Origin: Tubiluchus corallicola
Taxonomy: Eukaryota; Priapulida; Priapulimorpha; Priapulimorphida; Tubiluchidae
Assembly (NCBI GenBank): GCA_030141605.1
Contig: JAQGDQ010000029.1
Coordinates: forward strand, 613,501-677,500
DNA length: 64,000 nt
Reading direction: 5' to 3'
Part shown: positions 38,304-51,722 of the stretch, one piece after another
Layout: each line of letters opens with the position of its first letter
Position numbering within the stretch: position 1 is the stretch's first letter
Notes under the pieces: generated by a model
What the model was told of the DNA's origin: nothing
The model's database searches: none
Seen by the model: the letters and a program-made list of their open reading frames with translations, nothing else
Made by a program: the position numbers and the translations under genes

Positions 38304-38583
38304 ATGATCAATTATCATCATCATAATAACTACTGTCATCGTTGCTACTTTTATCGTTTTGTTGCTGTCATTGTTCTTGTTGCCATTACAATTTTCGTTG
38401 TAGTTTTTGCTGTTGTTATTGCTCTTGTTGTTATTGCCAATGTCGTCGTCGTTATTGCTATTGGGATTGTTATTGCTGCTGCTGTTCTTCTTCTCGTTCT
38501 TGCTGTATATTTGTGTCTTGCTTGCTATTTTTGTTATCATTCATCATCACCATCATCATCGTCATCGTCGTCGTCATCATGAT
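38304..38583 (+). repeat. Mixed imperfect triplet region (GTT/ATT/GCT/ATC)
   Basis: Degenerate triplets dominated by GTT and ATC variants. Open frames on both strands are compositional. Confidence 0.85.
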
Positions 38584-38639
38584 ACTGTTGTTGTTACAAT
38601 TATTTTGTAATGAGATATAATAATGGTCTCTTTTCTGGT

Positions 38640-38875
38640 TAGTATCAAATTTTCCAGTACCAAAATTTCCTAGTACTGTCTTGCTACCAAAACATCTTAC
38701 TACCACAGTTTCTTAGTATTATAAACATTCATTTTCCTTATACCAAACATTCATATGTTTTGCCTGTACCAAATTTGCCTGCACCAAAATTCTATGTACT
38801 AAAAATTCCTCGTATCAAATTTACCTGTACCAAACTTGTCGACACCAAACTTACTTGTACCAAACTTTTCAACAT
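38640..38875 (+). repeat. Second degenerate TACCAAA minisatellite
   Basis: Many imperfect copies of TACCAAAnTTnCCTG occur on the same strand as the array at 26.8 kb, spread over about 235 bp and following a mixed triplet region. Confidence 0.7.
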
Positions 38876-39249
38876 TCTAACTTCTAACAAGGTATTTAGA
38901 CAGTATAAGTTGAATTAAACGGTACATTACCTTTACGGGGGGCCATTCATCTATTTGCTCACAAAATGCAATGCATTACAAGACTTATTTCATGATTGTT
39001 ATTTGTATATAAGTCTAAAAATAGTTGTATAAAATGTTATGATTTGAGAGGTGGCTGAAGTAGATTCTGAAGTCTGTTCAAGTTTATGAACCGCCTGCTG
39101 CTATATCCATAAAATGGGAGGAAATTATTTGAGCTGCAGTGCTTTTAACTCTTTCTCTGTATAGCAGGCAGGTGTGCTACTCAAGAAGTCGCCTGCTCAG
39201 GTGACCTATATCTCTCCCACCTGCCTTGGTAATATGGTAAACACTAGTG

Positions 39250-39512
39250 TCGTGACATGTTGCATAATAGTTCACATAAAATTTATTAATACTGTAAAAT
39301 GGGAGCCAAATCATTATCGTCTGTCATATAATTAGACCCAATTACTTCTTTGCTAATAGTCTTAACTTGCAGAATAATGATAGGATGCAATTGAGTTTTT
39401 GTAAACAAACTTAACCGAAAGAAAGGAAACATGAAAATTGGGACAGAATTTGAACCAATGATCAATGATTACGTTTAACGCCATGACCATTCGACCACAC
39501 TACTCCTTGTGA
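39250..39512 (-). mobile_element. tRNA-derived SINE, minus strand
   Basis: Read on the minus strand, 39506 to 39439 gives an A-box-like TGGTCGAATGG followed about 35 nt later by a B-box-like TTGGTTCAAATTC, the spacing of a tRNA promoter. The following sequence (towards lower coordinates) is the presumed SINE body; its end is not clear and the start coordinate given here is approximate. Confidence 0.45.
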
Positions 39513-41827
39513 TCAAAATCTAATTAGTTAGTTTTCGATTTCGAAAAGTTCCTTATTATAATGAAATTTTTTAAATCACATTATCAGTAGGAATAAACTA
39601 ATTTACTAAGATAAGTAACCCATGATGTTTAAGACAATAAGCTGTGTAAAAATACCGGTAAATTACTGTTAAAGTATTAAAGCACATTCAAAAATAAATT
39701 CAATATAAGCTGAAATATAAACCTAAGTAATATGAATTTAAGAAAGCAATTTTGTAATTTTAATATTCAGTATTTCACTGCAGCTAGCTAAGAGTGTGAT
39801 GAGCAATGATTTTTAAATAAGTTTGTAGATAGATAAAATTTAATTAAGCAATTAATTTTTTATAATTGCTAAGAAGCGCTTCCCTCGTAAATTATTCATC
39901 GCTTCCGTTTCTCAGATTAGATGACATTTCTTACTCAATGTACCGTAACAGCAGCACGCGTTAGGAATCTTTTTACTGCATCCTCCCCCTCTCCTGAACT
40001 ACCTGAAATAATCACCTGCCGTCTGGTACATCTCTGCTGCTTTCTGGCCTTTTAACCGGACTACTTTTTAAATGAACACCTGCATGCAAATAACAGCGGC
40101 TGTTCTCGGCGACGAGTATGCTCCCCGATGCAGCACAAAAACACGAGCATTTTTAGCATTTTCAAGTAGGTATCTGTCACAAAGAGAAGCTGTTAATAAC
40201 TTGGGGCATACTCAAGAAATATCCTCAGTTACCCTTCCGAGTTGAAACATGAATTTTGTGCCTCGTGAGGGCTGCTACAGCTAAAAGCGTGTAGTAAGGC
40301 CTTCAAGTCTCGTGACTTGTGTTCTAATTGCACGAAATTTAGCCTAGTTATTACTCAATAATTTATTAGTTTAATTACTACTTATCGGCATCATCTGTAA
40401 ACAAAAATAACCATCTTTAAATCATCACGATAAATAAGCAAAACAATCTATAGTGTTACCGTCTCACTGTAGGTCTATAAGTTCAACGCATAATCACCGT
40501 TCTCAGATGAAATTGTGATGGCGAAATTTTAGTGCTTTAGTTGATGGTAAAAAGTTCATTTACAGCAAACGTAACTTATTGCATTTTCGCTAAGTGTACA
40601 ATTTTAAAATTAGACATCTAATACTCATGCAACTAAGTACACCCAAGTGAAAAAGACCATCTAAATTTTGAAATACTGGAGCGAAATAGACGTGCATTTT
40701 TATTTCTGCATTAGGGAAATAAATATGCTAATTGGACTTACATGAAGGGACATACGCATGCATGCAAAACCCATGTTTTATCAGAAGTAAAGGAACTGTG
40801 TGCATGATTTGTCATGCCAAAATTTAAAAAATAATAATGTGTAAGCAAAAAACATTTAAAATGACCTTCAAAAATTTGATTGACTATTTTAGACATATAA
40901 AAATTCCTTTTCTTACGACACAAACAAGGCTTAACGCTGAAATGTCAGTTTCTGAAGATCTATACGATCGCGAACAACTGCACAGATAATTTTGTTAGTC
41001 TATAAAATTGTTAATAATAAGCTATTGATGCTAAAACGGTTTGCGGCAGCTGCAAAAAATACAACAATTAGGAAACCCAGTAATGCAATGTTGCTTTACA
41101 GCACAATATTGTTCATGTCACGTCTTTTAATTAGGCGTATAATGCCAACGTTTAAACAAAACATCTCAATAATTCAGCCTATAATAAAACCATATGTCGC
41201 CATTAATAATTACAGTACTTAGTGAGGGTGGCTTATAAAAATAGACCTTTGTATAGACATTAGCCATATGTCACACTTGCTATATAGATGTGTCTTATAT
41301 ACTCACTAATATACTTCATAGGCGAAGTATTATCAACTAGTCTAAAATTCAACAAATATGTTACTTATTGATTGCAACAACATTGAATCTCCAAATCCTT
41401 CACTTATTTTGATTTTGGTTATATATTTTAAAGAGCTGTCGTTAAATTATTAATTAATGTTTGCAATTATAATCTTGCTTCTGGTCAAATATGCATGTAA
41501 AAGAGCGCTTATACAAAGGCACCCTGGTTGTCCAAGCGATTGGGCTGACAAAGCTCATTTTACCTTTCATAAAAATAAGTCGAATACATTCACAAATTAC
41601 TAATGATAATTAAATACCAGCTGAAAGACGGTTAAACAGAGGCGCTCTAAACTACAAAGTCCTTTTAGTCATCCTTAAAAAAAGATGCTAAAACGTTCCA
41701 TTAAATAACCAAATAAGTACAAGTATTAAATAGTCGTGGGTACCAGAGAAACTACATAAAACATTGGCAATTACAATAAGAAGGCGATCAAATTACGAAT
41801 CTGACTTTTGTAGTGAATAATGGCCAG

Positions 41828-41864
<37 letters not shown>

Positions 41865-44589
41865 GCAGTCATTATGCTAAATTAATCTCTATAATTGTAA
41901 CAGAAATTATGTAATTCTTTTCTTCATATAAATGCATTAGCATATGACAGCCATTCATTTATCTTGCGTGTGAGTGATGTTGTGGTGAGTGATGACGTGT
42001 GATGATGTGATGGTGTGAGTGATGATGTGGTGAGTACAAACAAAACGCGGATACAAAAATCTCTGGCACTAATAAGAAATACAGAATTTTACAAAGACCT
42101 ATTTCTGCCTTCAAATTTCGCAGGAACTTCAGGTCATAAATTCTTAATAAGACCACCCACACTAGCTCTCCTTCCCTATCCCTAGTACTTTGGTGATAGT
42201 ACATGTGGTAATCTAGAGTTCGTTTCGGTACTTATTCCTCGTTACAGGTCTACATTCGTTTTCTCTTATTACAAACGTTCTTTATAGAGAAGCATTTTAC
42301 GGTTATTGCACATTTGTGATTAAAAAAGCTAGAAGCACAATTTCACTAGCCCAGCTCATTTTGTTTAACCTCCGAAGGTACTTTCTTGTAATTTCCTCGC
42401 CCTGTTCAGTCCTTACTAAAGATCTTTTCAAATAAACTTCTTCATGTCTCTTCTCAACAAATTGAACTAATTTTCTTTCACTCGTTCACGTATACCAATT
42501 AACTCCATCCTGTCTAAACAGCCAATTTTACTGATCTACTGCAGTGTTATTACCTGCCTGGACACTCTCGCCAAGGCAGGACACTGGTCACTCCACCGGT
42601 AAGAGTTCTTTTAAAACACTCTTTATTGTTAGGTTGTTATTTAGATTATAAGTAGCTATATGGCCAGTGGCTAGTAGCTATAGAATTAAGACGGTATTTA
42701 TGCATTGGGGTTCTATTGTAAGGAACTATTTTAACTAGCACGTATGTAAATAATGCAACGGCTATCCACTGTGCACTTTTGGTCACCGGTGACCTCAATT
42801 TTACAAATTGACCACTGACCCGTGGTGCAACGTACCGTGGAGGCTTGTCAAAAAAGCTAAATGCGTGCATGTAATTTCACATTAACAATGTTTTGGGTAA
42901 GACTTATTTTAACAAAAAGATTATTTTCTTTTCATAGCCAGTAGTAATATGAACGTTGAAACCTGAAATGCAGTCAAGATAGTAGTTCAACAAGGGTAGC
43001 TCTCGTAAGAATTTACTTGCGAGACAATAGTAGAACCTACCTGATCAACCATCATGCAATGTCCACAAGTTTTTTATGATATCAAAATTACATGTACGTC
43101 TGGGTTTCATTAATGTTTTTATTAGATCTATTAGTAGAAAGCAGCATATTGGTTCATGGAAGTCTTTATACTATACATGGATTCTATTAACGTTTAGTAA
43201 GGCAAACAAACATTGCGGCAAGCCCAAGAAAACTGTACTTCGCTTCAGATGATATTCAATTTCAATTTCAATTTATTGCTCAAATACATATAATGTACAC
43301 TGGCAAAACACAGTACAATACATACATTTCTACTAATGCATATAACATATAAAATTGATTAATGTAAGCTTTGAGCAAAAGTTATTTTCAGTGATAGTAA
43401 TAATAATAACTAAGATTTTTGGTATAATTTGTACTGACAGTTAAGTTAGCTAACTAATTAAAAAGAAGTACACTGATACAAAATCACAGTTCTTCACATA
43501 CACATATTCTTCAGCAATGAAAGAAGAGGGAAAATGACATAAGAGTAGTATCTGTTCCAGCTATATGAATAAAAGTTTATAAAGAATAAATGATGAATGA
43601 GTTAAAAGAGAATTATGATCAAAGTTTGCTGTCGTAATGCTATTTTATTCTTCCCGGGAGATCAGAGAAGTTGTTGCCGATTTAAGTTTCTTGTGCTGAT
43701 GTGGTCTACGATCCAAACTTATAAATATGTGAAACATGAGCACAAAGTTTATATAAAAACAAAAGAAAAAATAATTAATAAACTAGCCTTTATGCAATAT
43801 ATAATTAAACAGACATGTTAAAAATATCACAACTCTTAAGCAGTTGAATACTTCGGAGATTTCAATTCAGTTAAACTGAGTTTATTCAGGTGTGTTTTAT
43901 TCCTGATACTCTTAAGAGAAGAAAAATGAAGTCTGACTGTCCTGATGCGATTTTTAGACCGTGAAGCCTTGATGCAGTCGTTGGGGCTGTGTCGTCTAGG
44001 AAGCCTTACAAAGCGTGTGACACCGCTCGTACAAATATTAGCGTACAACAAGAGTACATTGGAGGCACAAATGCAATTCAGGTAGTAGTCTTGGGGTGTA
44101 CCTAAGTTCAGTATAGGTAAAATTGCAAGTTCACCACTACGACGAATTCAGGTACCACACTTTGGAAATCCGTACAACGTGTACCTGAATAACACTTAAA
44201 TGTTAGTCTTAAACTTCTCGCAAGTAGGCGCTCACGCTTTTAACCAATCACGGCTCTTGGGACAACTGTGAATCAGCTGAAATTCAGTAAACATTAGTGC
44301 ACGCAGGTGGCGGGCCTCATTTCTACATATTTGTGGGGTTTCTCTGTTTTTAATGGCGCTTATGATAATAATTTAATGATTAACTGATCGATTGATTTGC
44401 GACTTACGCCTTACACGAATTGTCTATTTTTAAATAATTTCTCTAAATAATTAGTAAAATAGCATGTTATGTTTTACAATCGTTGGCATTTGACTGTTGA
44501 CACTTGGGCAGTTAAAAAGACGCATATCTGTAGAACTAACATATAGATTGAATCATTCGAATTAATAATTATCTGCTTATACGATCAAT
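39513..44589. other. No gene seen
   Basis: AT-rich, apart from an (AC)n tract. The palindrome GGTCACCGGTGACC occurs at 42780-42793. A TCAATTTCAATTTCAATTT tract near 43258 may be an antisense retroelement end. No open frame is convincing. Confidence 0.5.
41829..41859 (+). repeat. (AC)n microsatellite
   Basis: About 15 AC units. Confidence 0.95.
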
Positions 44590-45105
44590 GTCTACGGCCA
44601 TATCACGTTGAAAATCACCGAACTTAAGCAACGTAGAGCCTGGTTAGTACTTGGATGGGTGACCGCCTAGGAATACCAGGTGCTGTAGGCTTGCGAGATG
44701 CCCACACTGTATCTCGACATTAGGCGGAGGAGCTGCACAAGCAGCCAACGGCTAGAAGGCGGAGGAGGTCAAGTGTTCCAACGGCCATGTGTAGAAGAGT
44801 AAACCTTCTAAATCAGGAGTTGAGCCCCGAAGGCTGACCAGTGCAGCATGCTCACTGACTCCGGCAGCTCCTGCAGCCAACCTGGTGCCAAACGTATCGC
44901 TCCGCTTTCCTTTGGACTACACCAGGGAAGAAGAGAGGGGTTTCCTGTTGTGTGGGCAACTCAGGATCTCCATACACCTTGCCCAGGCGTGCGCCCTGGA
45001 GAGGATTACTCAGCCACAGTCGACGCTGCAGCTCCATCAATGTGATCACTAACTGACTCTCTTAGCGCACACTCCATTGTCTTCCGAGACAGAAGGATGC
45101 CAACA
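44590..45105 (+). mobile_element. 5S rRNA-derived SINE (SINE3-type) candidate
   Basis: The first 103 nt (44590-44692) are 5S rRNA-like, with the internal Pol III promoter kept but about 16 nt missing near the 5' third (between GTTGAA and TCACCGAA). They run straight into a GC-richer body of about 410 bp ending near GAAGGATGCCAACA, quite unlike the AT-rich surroundings. The flanks atacgatcaat and atatgatcatt could be a diverged target-site duplication. A 5S head fused to an unrelated body is the structure of SINE3 elements. The body family was not recognised. Confidence 0.55.
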
Positions 45106-48100
45106 TATGATCATTAGGCCTGCGTTTTAGTTAAAAAATGTATGTAATACAACATATACAATACATTATGCATATATTAATAGGTTCAGCAATGTAATAA
45201 GAAGTTTATTTGTGCTTATTTGTGCCATTCGAATAGGCAAAACACGAGTTTACAAAACGCATTACAATTTCAATAATGAAATGTAAAGGCACCTTCAACG
45301 ACTAAACAACGCACACAGCATAGCTACATGTTTTCGTAAAAATCAAATATTTAAACAAAATAAGTTAGTGTCTACGTTCAAAAAACAAAATATTTACAAT
45401 TATTCAATGTAACCTATGCTCATATGCAACAATGCATTCTAAGAAGCTTATATAAAAATGTGCTCTAGAATTCTCTTTATAATACGAGAAAGCACCAAAT
45501 CACGCCTTCAGTAATTATCGCAACTCTTTGCTACATATTTATGCCATTCAAACACACGAAACTTGCGAAAAAATAACAATCAATATTTTCTGTTGCCGGC
45601 GCAGTTTGTTTTACGTTTTCATTAACTAGTGAGGTTACAAGCGGAATGGATTTCACGTAAGTAAACAGAGTTGAAACTACTTGCACCCACAACCTCTAAA
45701 ATAGCGCAGGGGCAGTGACATTTAGTTGCATATAAACCAAATTTTTAGAATTTAAGTTTTATGACTATAATATATATAAAAAATTACTTTGACTGCACCG
45801 TAAATTAGTATAGAGGAGAATGTAAACAAGCCTGCAATCATAAACTTTTGTAGTGAATACCTCACAATAAATTTGAATTGATTCCCAATCCTAGAACGAT
45901 ACATTATAATTTCTACATGTTTGTTATTTCACAAGAATTATAGCTTTCTCATATGTCAATGCCAGGCGACTTTTTGGTGTCAACATTTCATTAAAATAAT
46001 TCTGAAATTATGAAATTAAAACTATAACTAAAATTCATAATTAGTCAAGTCCATAAGTCATGACTAATGTTGGGTTATTTGGTGAACTTTTGGGAATAAG
46101 TTAAGGTCAGCGGTGGTCACAAGATGCCTTTTTGTGATTGAACTTGATGTTGGACTTGCAATCCAAAGACCTCTGCCTCAAATTAAGACTAAATCTCGAT
46201 TTTTCACATTTCCTTCCCTTTGATCAAGAATGGTTTCAAAAATTCTATAAATATGTTTGCAAAATTTTTCGTCATTCATGTACAACGTGGTAAAATAGTT
46301 AACCTTCCTCGTCCTAGAGTATTTAATAGTTCTTATTTGCTTACAACCCCCTGCATTGATTGCAACAATCGTGAATAAACAGATACCTGTAAACCCACAA
46401 AGCTGTAAACCTGTAACACTTAAATTTTATTTCGGATATCTTTCTCCTTGAACTCGAGTGCAGTCGATCGTATCCGGACATTGTCCGATTTTATAAGATA
46501 CTGGGGCTCAAGGTTGCAGCATCCACGTCATTGCATAATAGTTATACCCAGAATGCGTGCGCCACAGGTATGTACATATTTTAAATCGACTGAAACCAAT
46601 ACCGTTCGACTTCTAATTTGCGAGACTCAGACTTTAAATGTCGCGTTAATTAACGTAAATTTTACAATTTTTTTAAAAATCAGTACTTTTTAAACGCGTC
46701 CAATTAGTAACTACAAACCAGTGATCACATTTCCAAACTAAAGCGTTTAAAATCCAACACTCTAATTCTTTAACAAAGCGGGCAAATCATGCCGTTAAGT
46801 TGGATCAATGTAAATCCATGGAGAAATCGCAGAAGTTGTGCATGGAAAATCAATTTGACGCTTCAATCAGGCACAACAACCAGAAGCAAAAATTATATGT
46901 TTGTTTTCTCGCTTACAGGGAGGCAGTTATTAGAACTATTATGGCTAGTTTTCCAAGCCTCGCAATACTTATATGCAAAGCAAACCGGAATTGCTTAGAA
47001 CTTGTTTTTTATTCGTGTTCCAAACACGCTACAAGTTTAAACCATTACAATAGCCATTCTTTTGCAAACTAGACTAATCCTGTTTCTGTTCAATCACTGA
47101 ACGTTGTGTTAGAACTAAGGCGTTTTAGTCTGATTTACAGATCAAATTCAACAGCCAAACTTTGGAACCAAGCGAATTTCCTGCTGTTTTAAGGCTAAAT
47201 CACTGTGTCTTCATTCTTGAGTAGACTAAATAAAGCCCAGTAGAAACCTAGTATTGTGAGTACTGTCTAGCTGTTATATTTATATTTAAGAGTTAATAGA
47301 CCATTTCAGGAACAAGATTATAATAAGCGCTGCTTTCAGACCTACACGAGGCATCACGAATTTACCATGCAGAATTTAGAATGACAAACTAAGGTCATTT
47401 TTATAACGACTCGGCTGCTTCACGTCTATCATCATTACTGCATCAAGGTAGTACATCCTCCAGCAGCAAAGAAATAGCATTCCCTTTTAAATTTACTGAA
47501 TTCTGAAGTATACCTGAATGAATAAATGATGGAATTAATCAATCGATGTGTTATTATTAGGAAGAGACTTCCTATTATGACTGACATTCAGCACACCTGC
47601 TTCAAATACAGCTATTCGATTGTACGTCTGCTTTCAATGGCGGTTTCCATTTCGAAATGATGGTAACTCCGAAGTAGCTGTTTGGCTTGTACTTACAATG
47701 GCAAAAACGGCTCAAGTGGCATTTTTAATTAAATTTTTTGATAAAGACTCACTCGTCTTCTTCATGCAAGGACATTGTTCCGGTGCAGTCTAGTTATCGC
47801 AGATTGGTGAAAGATATAACTCACCTTGCAAGAAGTAAAAACCAGATAATTAATCTGTCACTTCTCGTAGTTCTTATCAGTCATCATCAACACCATCATA
47901 TAATTTGCGGTTCATCTTCTAAAACGCTTTGTGGGTGTCCGTGTTCAAGATGTAGCATGCGTTTACGCCTTGGTAAAACAATATTTCGATATTCGGTATT
48001 CCGATGGGTTTGGGTTTTTACACTCAGTGGTGGGCTGTATGTACAGTTACTGTGGATGGTTGTGATTTATCAAGTAACCCGCAGGTCCACATCAGTTACT

Positions 48101-48747
48101 TGGTGCGTCCATACTCGGATGGGCCGATCTGATTGGCTGATTTGCTACGTATTGACCAGAATGGCAACCGACGGTCAGATGGGTTAAAGAAAGGGTATCC
48201 AAATTTCTATATAATCATGGGCTATTAGTGTTTGAGAAAAATCTGAGTTCGGAAAACTACGAATAAAACGTCTAGCTGCTACAAAAATAATTGCTTATAC
48301 TTATAGGTCCAGAATAGGCCAAAATTATAAACTACTTAGTGCGTTGGTCTTCTCTAGTAGCAGTAAGGACATATTTCAAGTACAATATTCTCGACAGGTA
48401 GATCAGTTATTGAACAGGTGCACCACCATCTTCTGCAGCTGCCATCCACTCCATGCTGATGATTTTTAGTCTTTACGGTGCGGTAACTCTTTCTTTTTCT
48501 TGCCCGCTTAAATTACAAGTGAGAACCGGAGCAGGTTATGCTGGAGCCTGGGGCGAATACAAATTGAAGCAGGGTGATGATATTTTTTAAATAATGTGCA
48601 AAAACACCCGCAGCAGTGAGATTCTTTATATACTACAGGAAACGCCGCAAAATTGCGCTTTTCAGGGAAGCGAGAATTGCTGTCTCTCTGAAATATGCAT
48701 GGCTGGGAATATGCAAAAATGAAAAAAACAGCAAAATACTTAGGCAG
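45106..48747. other. No gene seen apart from a weak tRNA-like fragment
   Basis: Open frames of 69-149 codons (46448-46693, 46789-47072, 47738-48187) show no domain. In the last region a second frame reads for about 100 codons with one stop. No family was recognised. Confidence 0.45.
46108..46192 (+). mobile_element. Degenerate tRNA-like SINE fragment
   Basis: TTGGACTTGCAATCCAA (46149-46165) forms a perfect five-base-pair anticodon-type arm. It is preceded by GGTGGTCACAAGATGCC, which resembles a decayed A-box region. The B box is poor. It could be a chance hairpin. Confidence 0.25.
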
Positions 48748-48775
48748 TAAGTTAGTAAAAAAGTAAGTAAGTAAA

Positions 48776-48865
<90 letters not shown>

Positions 48866-49161
48866 CGAGTAAGTGGGTAAGTCAGTGAGTGAGTGAGTGA
48901 GTGAGTGCGTGCGTGCGTGAGTGAGTGAGTGAGTGAGTGAGTGAGTGAGTGAGTGAGTGAGTGAGTGAGTGAGTGAGTGAGTGAGTGAGTGAGTGAGTGA
49001 GTGAGTGAGTGAGTGAGTGAGTGAGTGAGTGACTGAGTATGTATGTATGTATGTATGTATGTATGTATGTATGTATGTATGTATGTATGTATGTATGTAT
49101 GTATGTATGTATGTATGTATGTATGTATGTATGTATGTATGTATGTATGTATGTATGTATG

Positions 49162-49192
<31 letters not shown>

Positions 49193-49223
49193 TTATGTAT
49201 GTATGTATGTATGTATGTATGTA
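48748..49223 (+). repeat. Compound tetranucleotide array AAGT-GAGT-GTAT
   Basis: (AAGT)n to about 48866, (GAGT)n with GCGT variants at 48885-49033, then (GTAT)n at 49037-49223. Successive motifs differ by one or two bases. The 'MYVC' frames are artefacts. Confidence 0.97.
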
Positions 49224-50035
49224 GGTAGATAAGTTAGGGAATAACTAAGTCCAATAAAAGCAGTAATATATTAAAAAACAACCCCTCGCTATTACGAGAA
49301 ACACAAACGAATTTCATACCAAAACAATACATGGAAAAGCGTGTAATTCTTGCAGCACAATAAACTGTCTAAAGGGACATGTATTAGGATGTAGAAAGCA
49401 GACAGTCAAAAAAATACAAAGAAGTAAAACAAATAATCGATTACGTCTACTAGATCTGTGACTTCAATAATAGATGTTTTCTAAAAATTTCAGTGATACA
49501 TGTGTGTTCTAAAACTTGGCATTGTTTTCCTTTAATTTGCGGGCAACAACACGCACATAACCTCTACACATCCTCTACAGATCTTGATCCCATTTCACTA
49601 TTTGAGATCAAAGTTCGTTTGGTTAATCGGCAGCAGTTTTTCAACGGAGTCATTTTCGCTTGGTTCACGACTCTTGTGTTTACACAGTAGTTTTGTTCGG
49701 GTCTAAGTAGCTGCTAACGCATCTGTTGTTTACGTTCCCCGGTAGCTTTATCACCTGGACGTGTGCGATACGCGTGCCCTGTGTGCCGTGAGGACGCATA
49801 AAAAACAAAATTGAACACTTAAATATCTTGTAATCTGACGACAAAGACACTTCAAAATACACGAGCCTTATCAAGGTGCTAACTTGTATGTTTCGTCGCT
49901 GAATTATGAATCATTGGATGATTTAATTATAAAATAGTTTAGCTGGCCTTAACGTACGATTTTAACTAAGATAAGCTAGATTCGCTAAACCTAGTGGTTT
50001 ACATTAAACGATATTTAATTAACGTACCGGTTAAT

Positions 50036-50110
50036 GAGCTGAAGAAGAAGAAGAAGATGCTGAAAAATCAAGAACAAGTTGGGACTCGAACCTAAATCTT
50101 GCGATTCATG
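50036..50110 (-). mobile_element. 5'-truncated tRNA-derived SINE fragment
   Basis: On the minus strand the fragment contains gaatcgcaagatttaggttc followed by gagtccca. Together these give an anticodon-arm-like stretch and a near-perfect B box (GGTTCGAGTCC). It ends in (CTT)n. The A-box half is missing or degenerate. Confidence 0.4.
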
Positions 50111-50454
50111 CTAAACCTAAATTAAATTATATATATAATAGTCCTACATACTTATTGAACGTCTTTAAGTTGAAAAAATCAGTCTTGGATTCCTCAATAA
50201 AAAATTTGTGGTAGCTGCTTCAAAAATTTTTATATTTTCCACAAAGGTGAAACTCACAGTTACAAAAGTGAATAAATAGAGAAGGAAAAGGAGGAGAAGG
50301 AGAAGGAAACATTCAAATATTTCTTTATATTATTTTATTTATTTATTTTTTTAATTTACGGTAAACTTCATAGATAGTAAAATAACACACTGTAGCAAAG
50401 ATACCGTTACAACGTAGAACAGTTTTTATTCTGTTTTATATATATAAATATGTA

Positions 50455-50897
50455 GCGGGCTAAATGGCTGAGTGGACAGATCGCGCATTTTATGCGTGAG
50501 TCATGTAACTGCCGTGGGTTTGATACTCGCTCAGAGCGTTTCATTCGTAAACCTTGATTGTTTGCCTAGTAAGCAGAGGATGTATTTAAAACGGAGCCTG
50601 GCTAGACACCTTTAACGGTTTTCATCTAAGAGGAGTATCATTCATTATGAACCAGCCTTTCGTCACACCATAGACATCTTTTTGAGCGCTGGATGTTGGG
50701 TATGGTGGCTGAATAATTTAGATTTCGGACTGCTACCATGCAGTCTTGAGTTCGAGCTAGTGGCTGCTAATGTCAGGGCATATATCCTACATAACATTCC
50801 TTATTTATGTGTAGTGTCATTGCCTGTATTGGTGTATCAGTCGCTAAATAGCCGTTAATGCTAACGTTGTCTGCTAAATGAGCTAAATAAAGAAATT
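50455..50897 (+). mobile_element. tRNA-derived SINE with two tRNA-like heads
   Basis: The first head at 50455-50537 has an A-box-like TGGCTGAGTGG and a B-box-like GGGTTTGATACTC. A second tRNA-like segment at about 50697-50772 has TGGCTGAATAATTTAG and GAGTTCGAGCTAG. The 3' part runs to a simple tail (taaataaagaaattgag). This could be a dimeric SINE or one SINE inserted beside another. The family was not recognised. Confidence 0.5.
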
Positions 50898-51649
50898 GAG
50901 TCTATGTCTTTTTATCTTTTGTCTTTTGGTACTGAAATGCATAAAAAACATACAACATAATAACAACTAACAGCAGCTGTAGTTTTGGCTGTAGGTTGTC
51001 ATTTTTTCTTCGTCTTGCCTATTCGCCAGACGTAAATTAGGAATCCCCATAATAGAATTAACATAACAGTGTCACATCTTACTTCTTACTTACAAATATA
51101 TCAATGGAATGAACGGCACCTTTGAGAGAAACCTTTCCTCAAAGCCTTAATTGCAGAACCTGTAATCTAAAACAGGTACATACTAACGGTGAAATACGGC
51201 CACAAACCTGTCTATAGGTACATCAGTGATCAGCATGTGGAATGCATACGAATGCTCTACCCAATGCGACAAAAAACAACTAACATTTCTACTTTTAAAA
51301 TTTTATTGAAAATACAACTATAACTAGAGATGACCTCTCCACAAAGGAGACGAAGTAAACAACAATGCAGAAATCATTGTACCATCTAGGTAACAAGCAA
51401 TAAAATTTTACTCTATCTACACAGAGTATTAATTGGTTTTGAAAGATTACATAAATATGTATATTGCATTTTAATGTACGTGATATTGTCGTGTGTTACA
51501 AGCTTTAATTTGTGATGTTATTATACGTATTAGTTTTGTGTTGAAAATTGAAATGTATGTGTTTAACCTCTTTGTATTATATGAATTTCTATCATATTGC
51601 GCTGAACAGGTGAAAGTGCATTGTACACTTCTATTCATAGGCACCAGGC

Positions 51650-51722
51650 CAACCAACCTACAGGTAATGTTATGACCTTCACTTTAAACTAGGAAGCCCA
51701 TAACATTACCTGCGATTGGTTG
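51650..51722. repeat. Inverted repeat, arms about 24 bp
   Basis: Left arm 51650-51674 and right arm 51699-51722 both carry CAGGTAATGTTATG and a CAACCAA end in inverted orientation, with one small gap. The loop is about 24 nt. It lies just before a GC-richer stretch. Confidence 0.7.

Noticed and set aside
42780-42793. GGTCACCGGTGACC palindrome as a hormone receptor element
   Set aside because: The spacing is four, not the three of a classical estrogen-type element, and no gene lies nearby.
47738-48187. 149-codon open frame and an alternative frame (YTQWWAVCTVTVDGCDLSS)
   Set aside because: No recognisable domain, a stop in the better-looking frame, and no convincing splice sites.
49029-49232. 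MYVC-repeat open frames
   Set aside because: Translation of the (GTAT)n tetranucleotide array.
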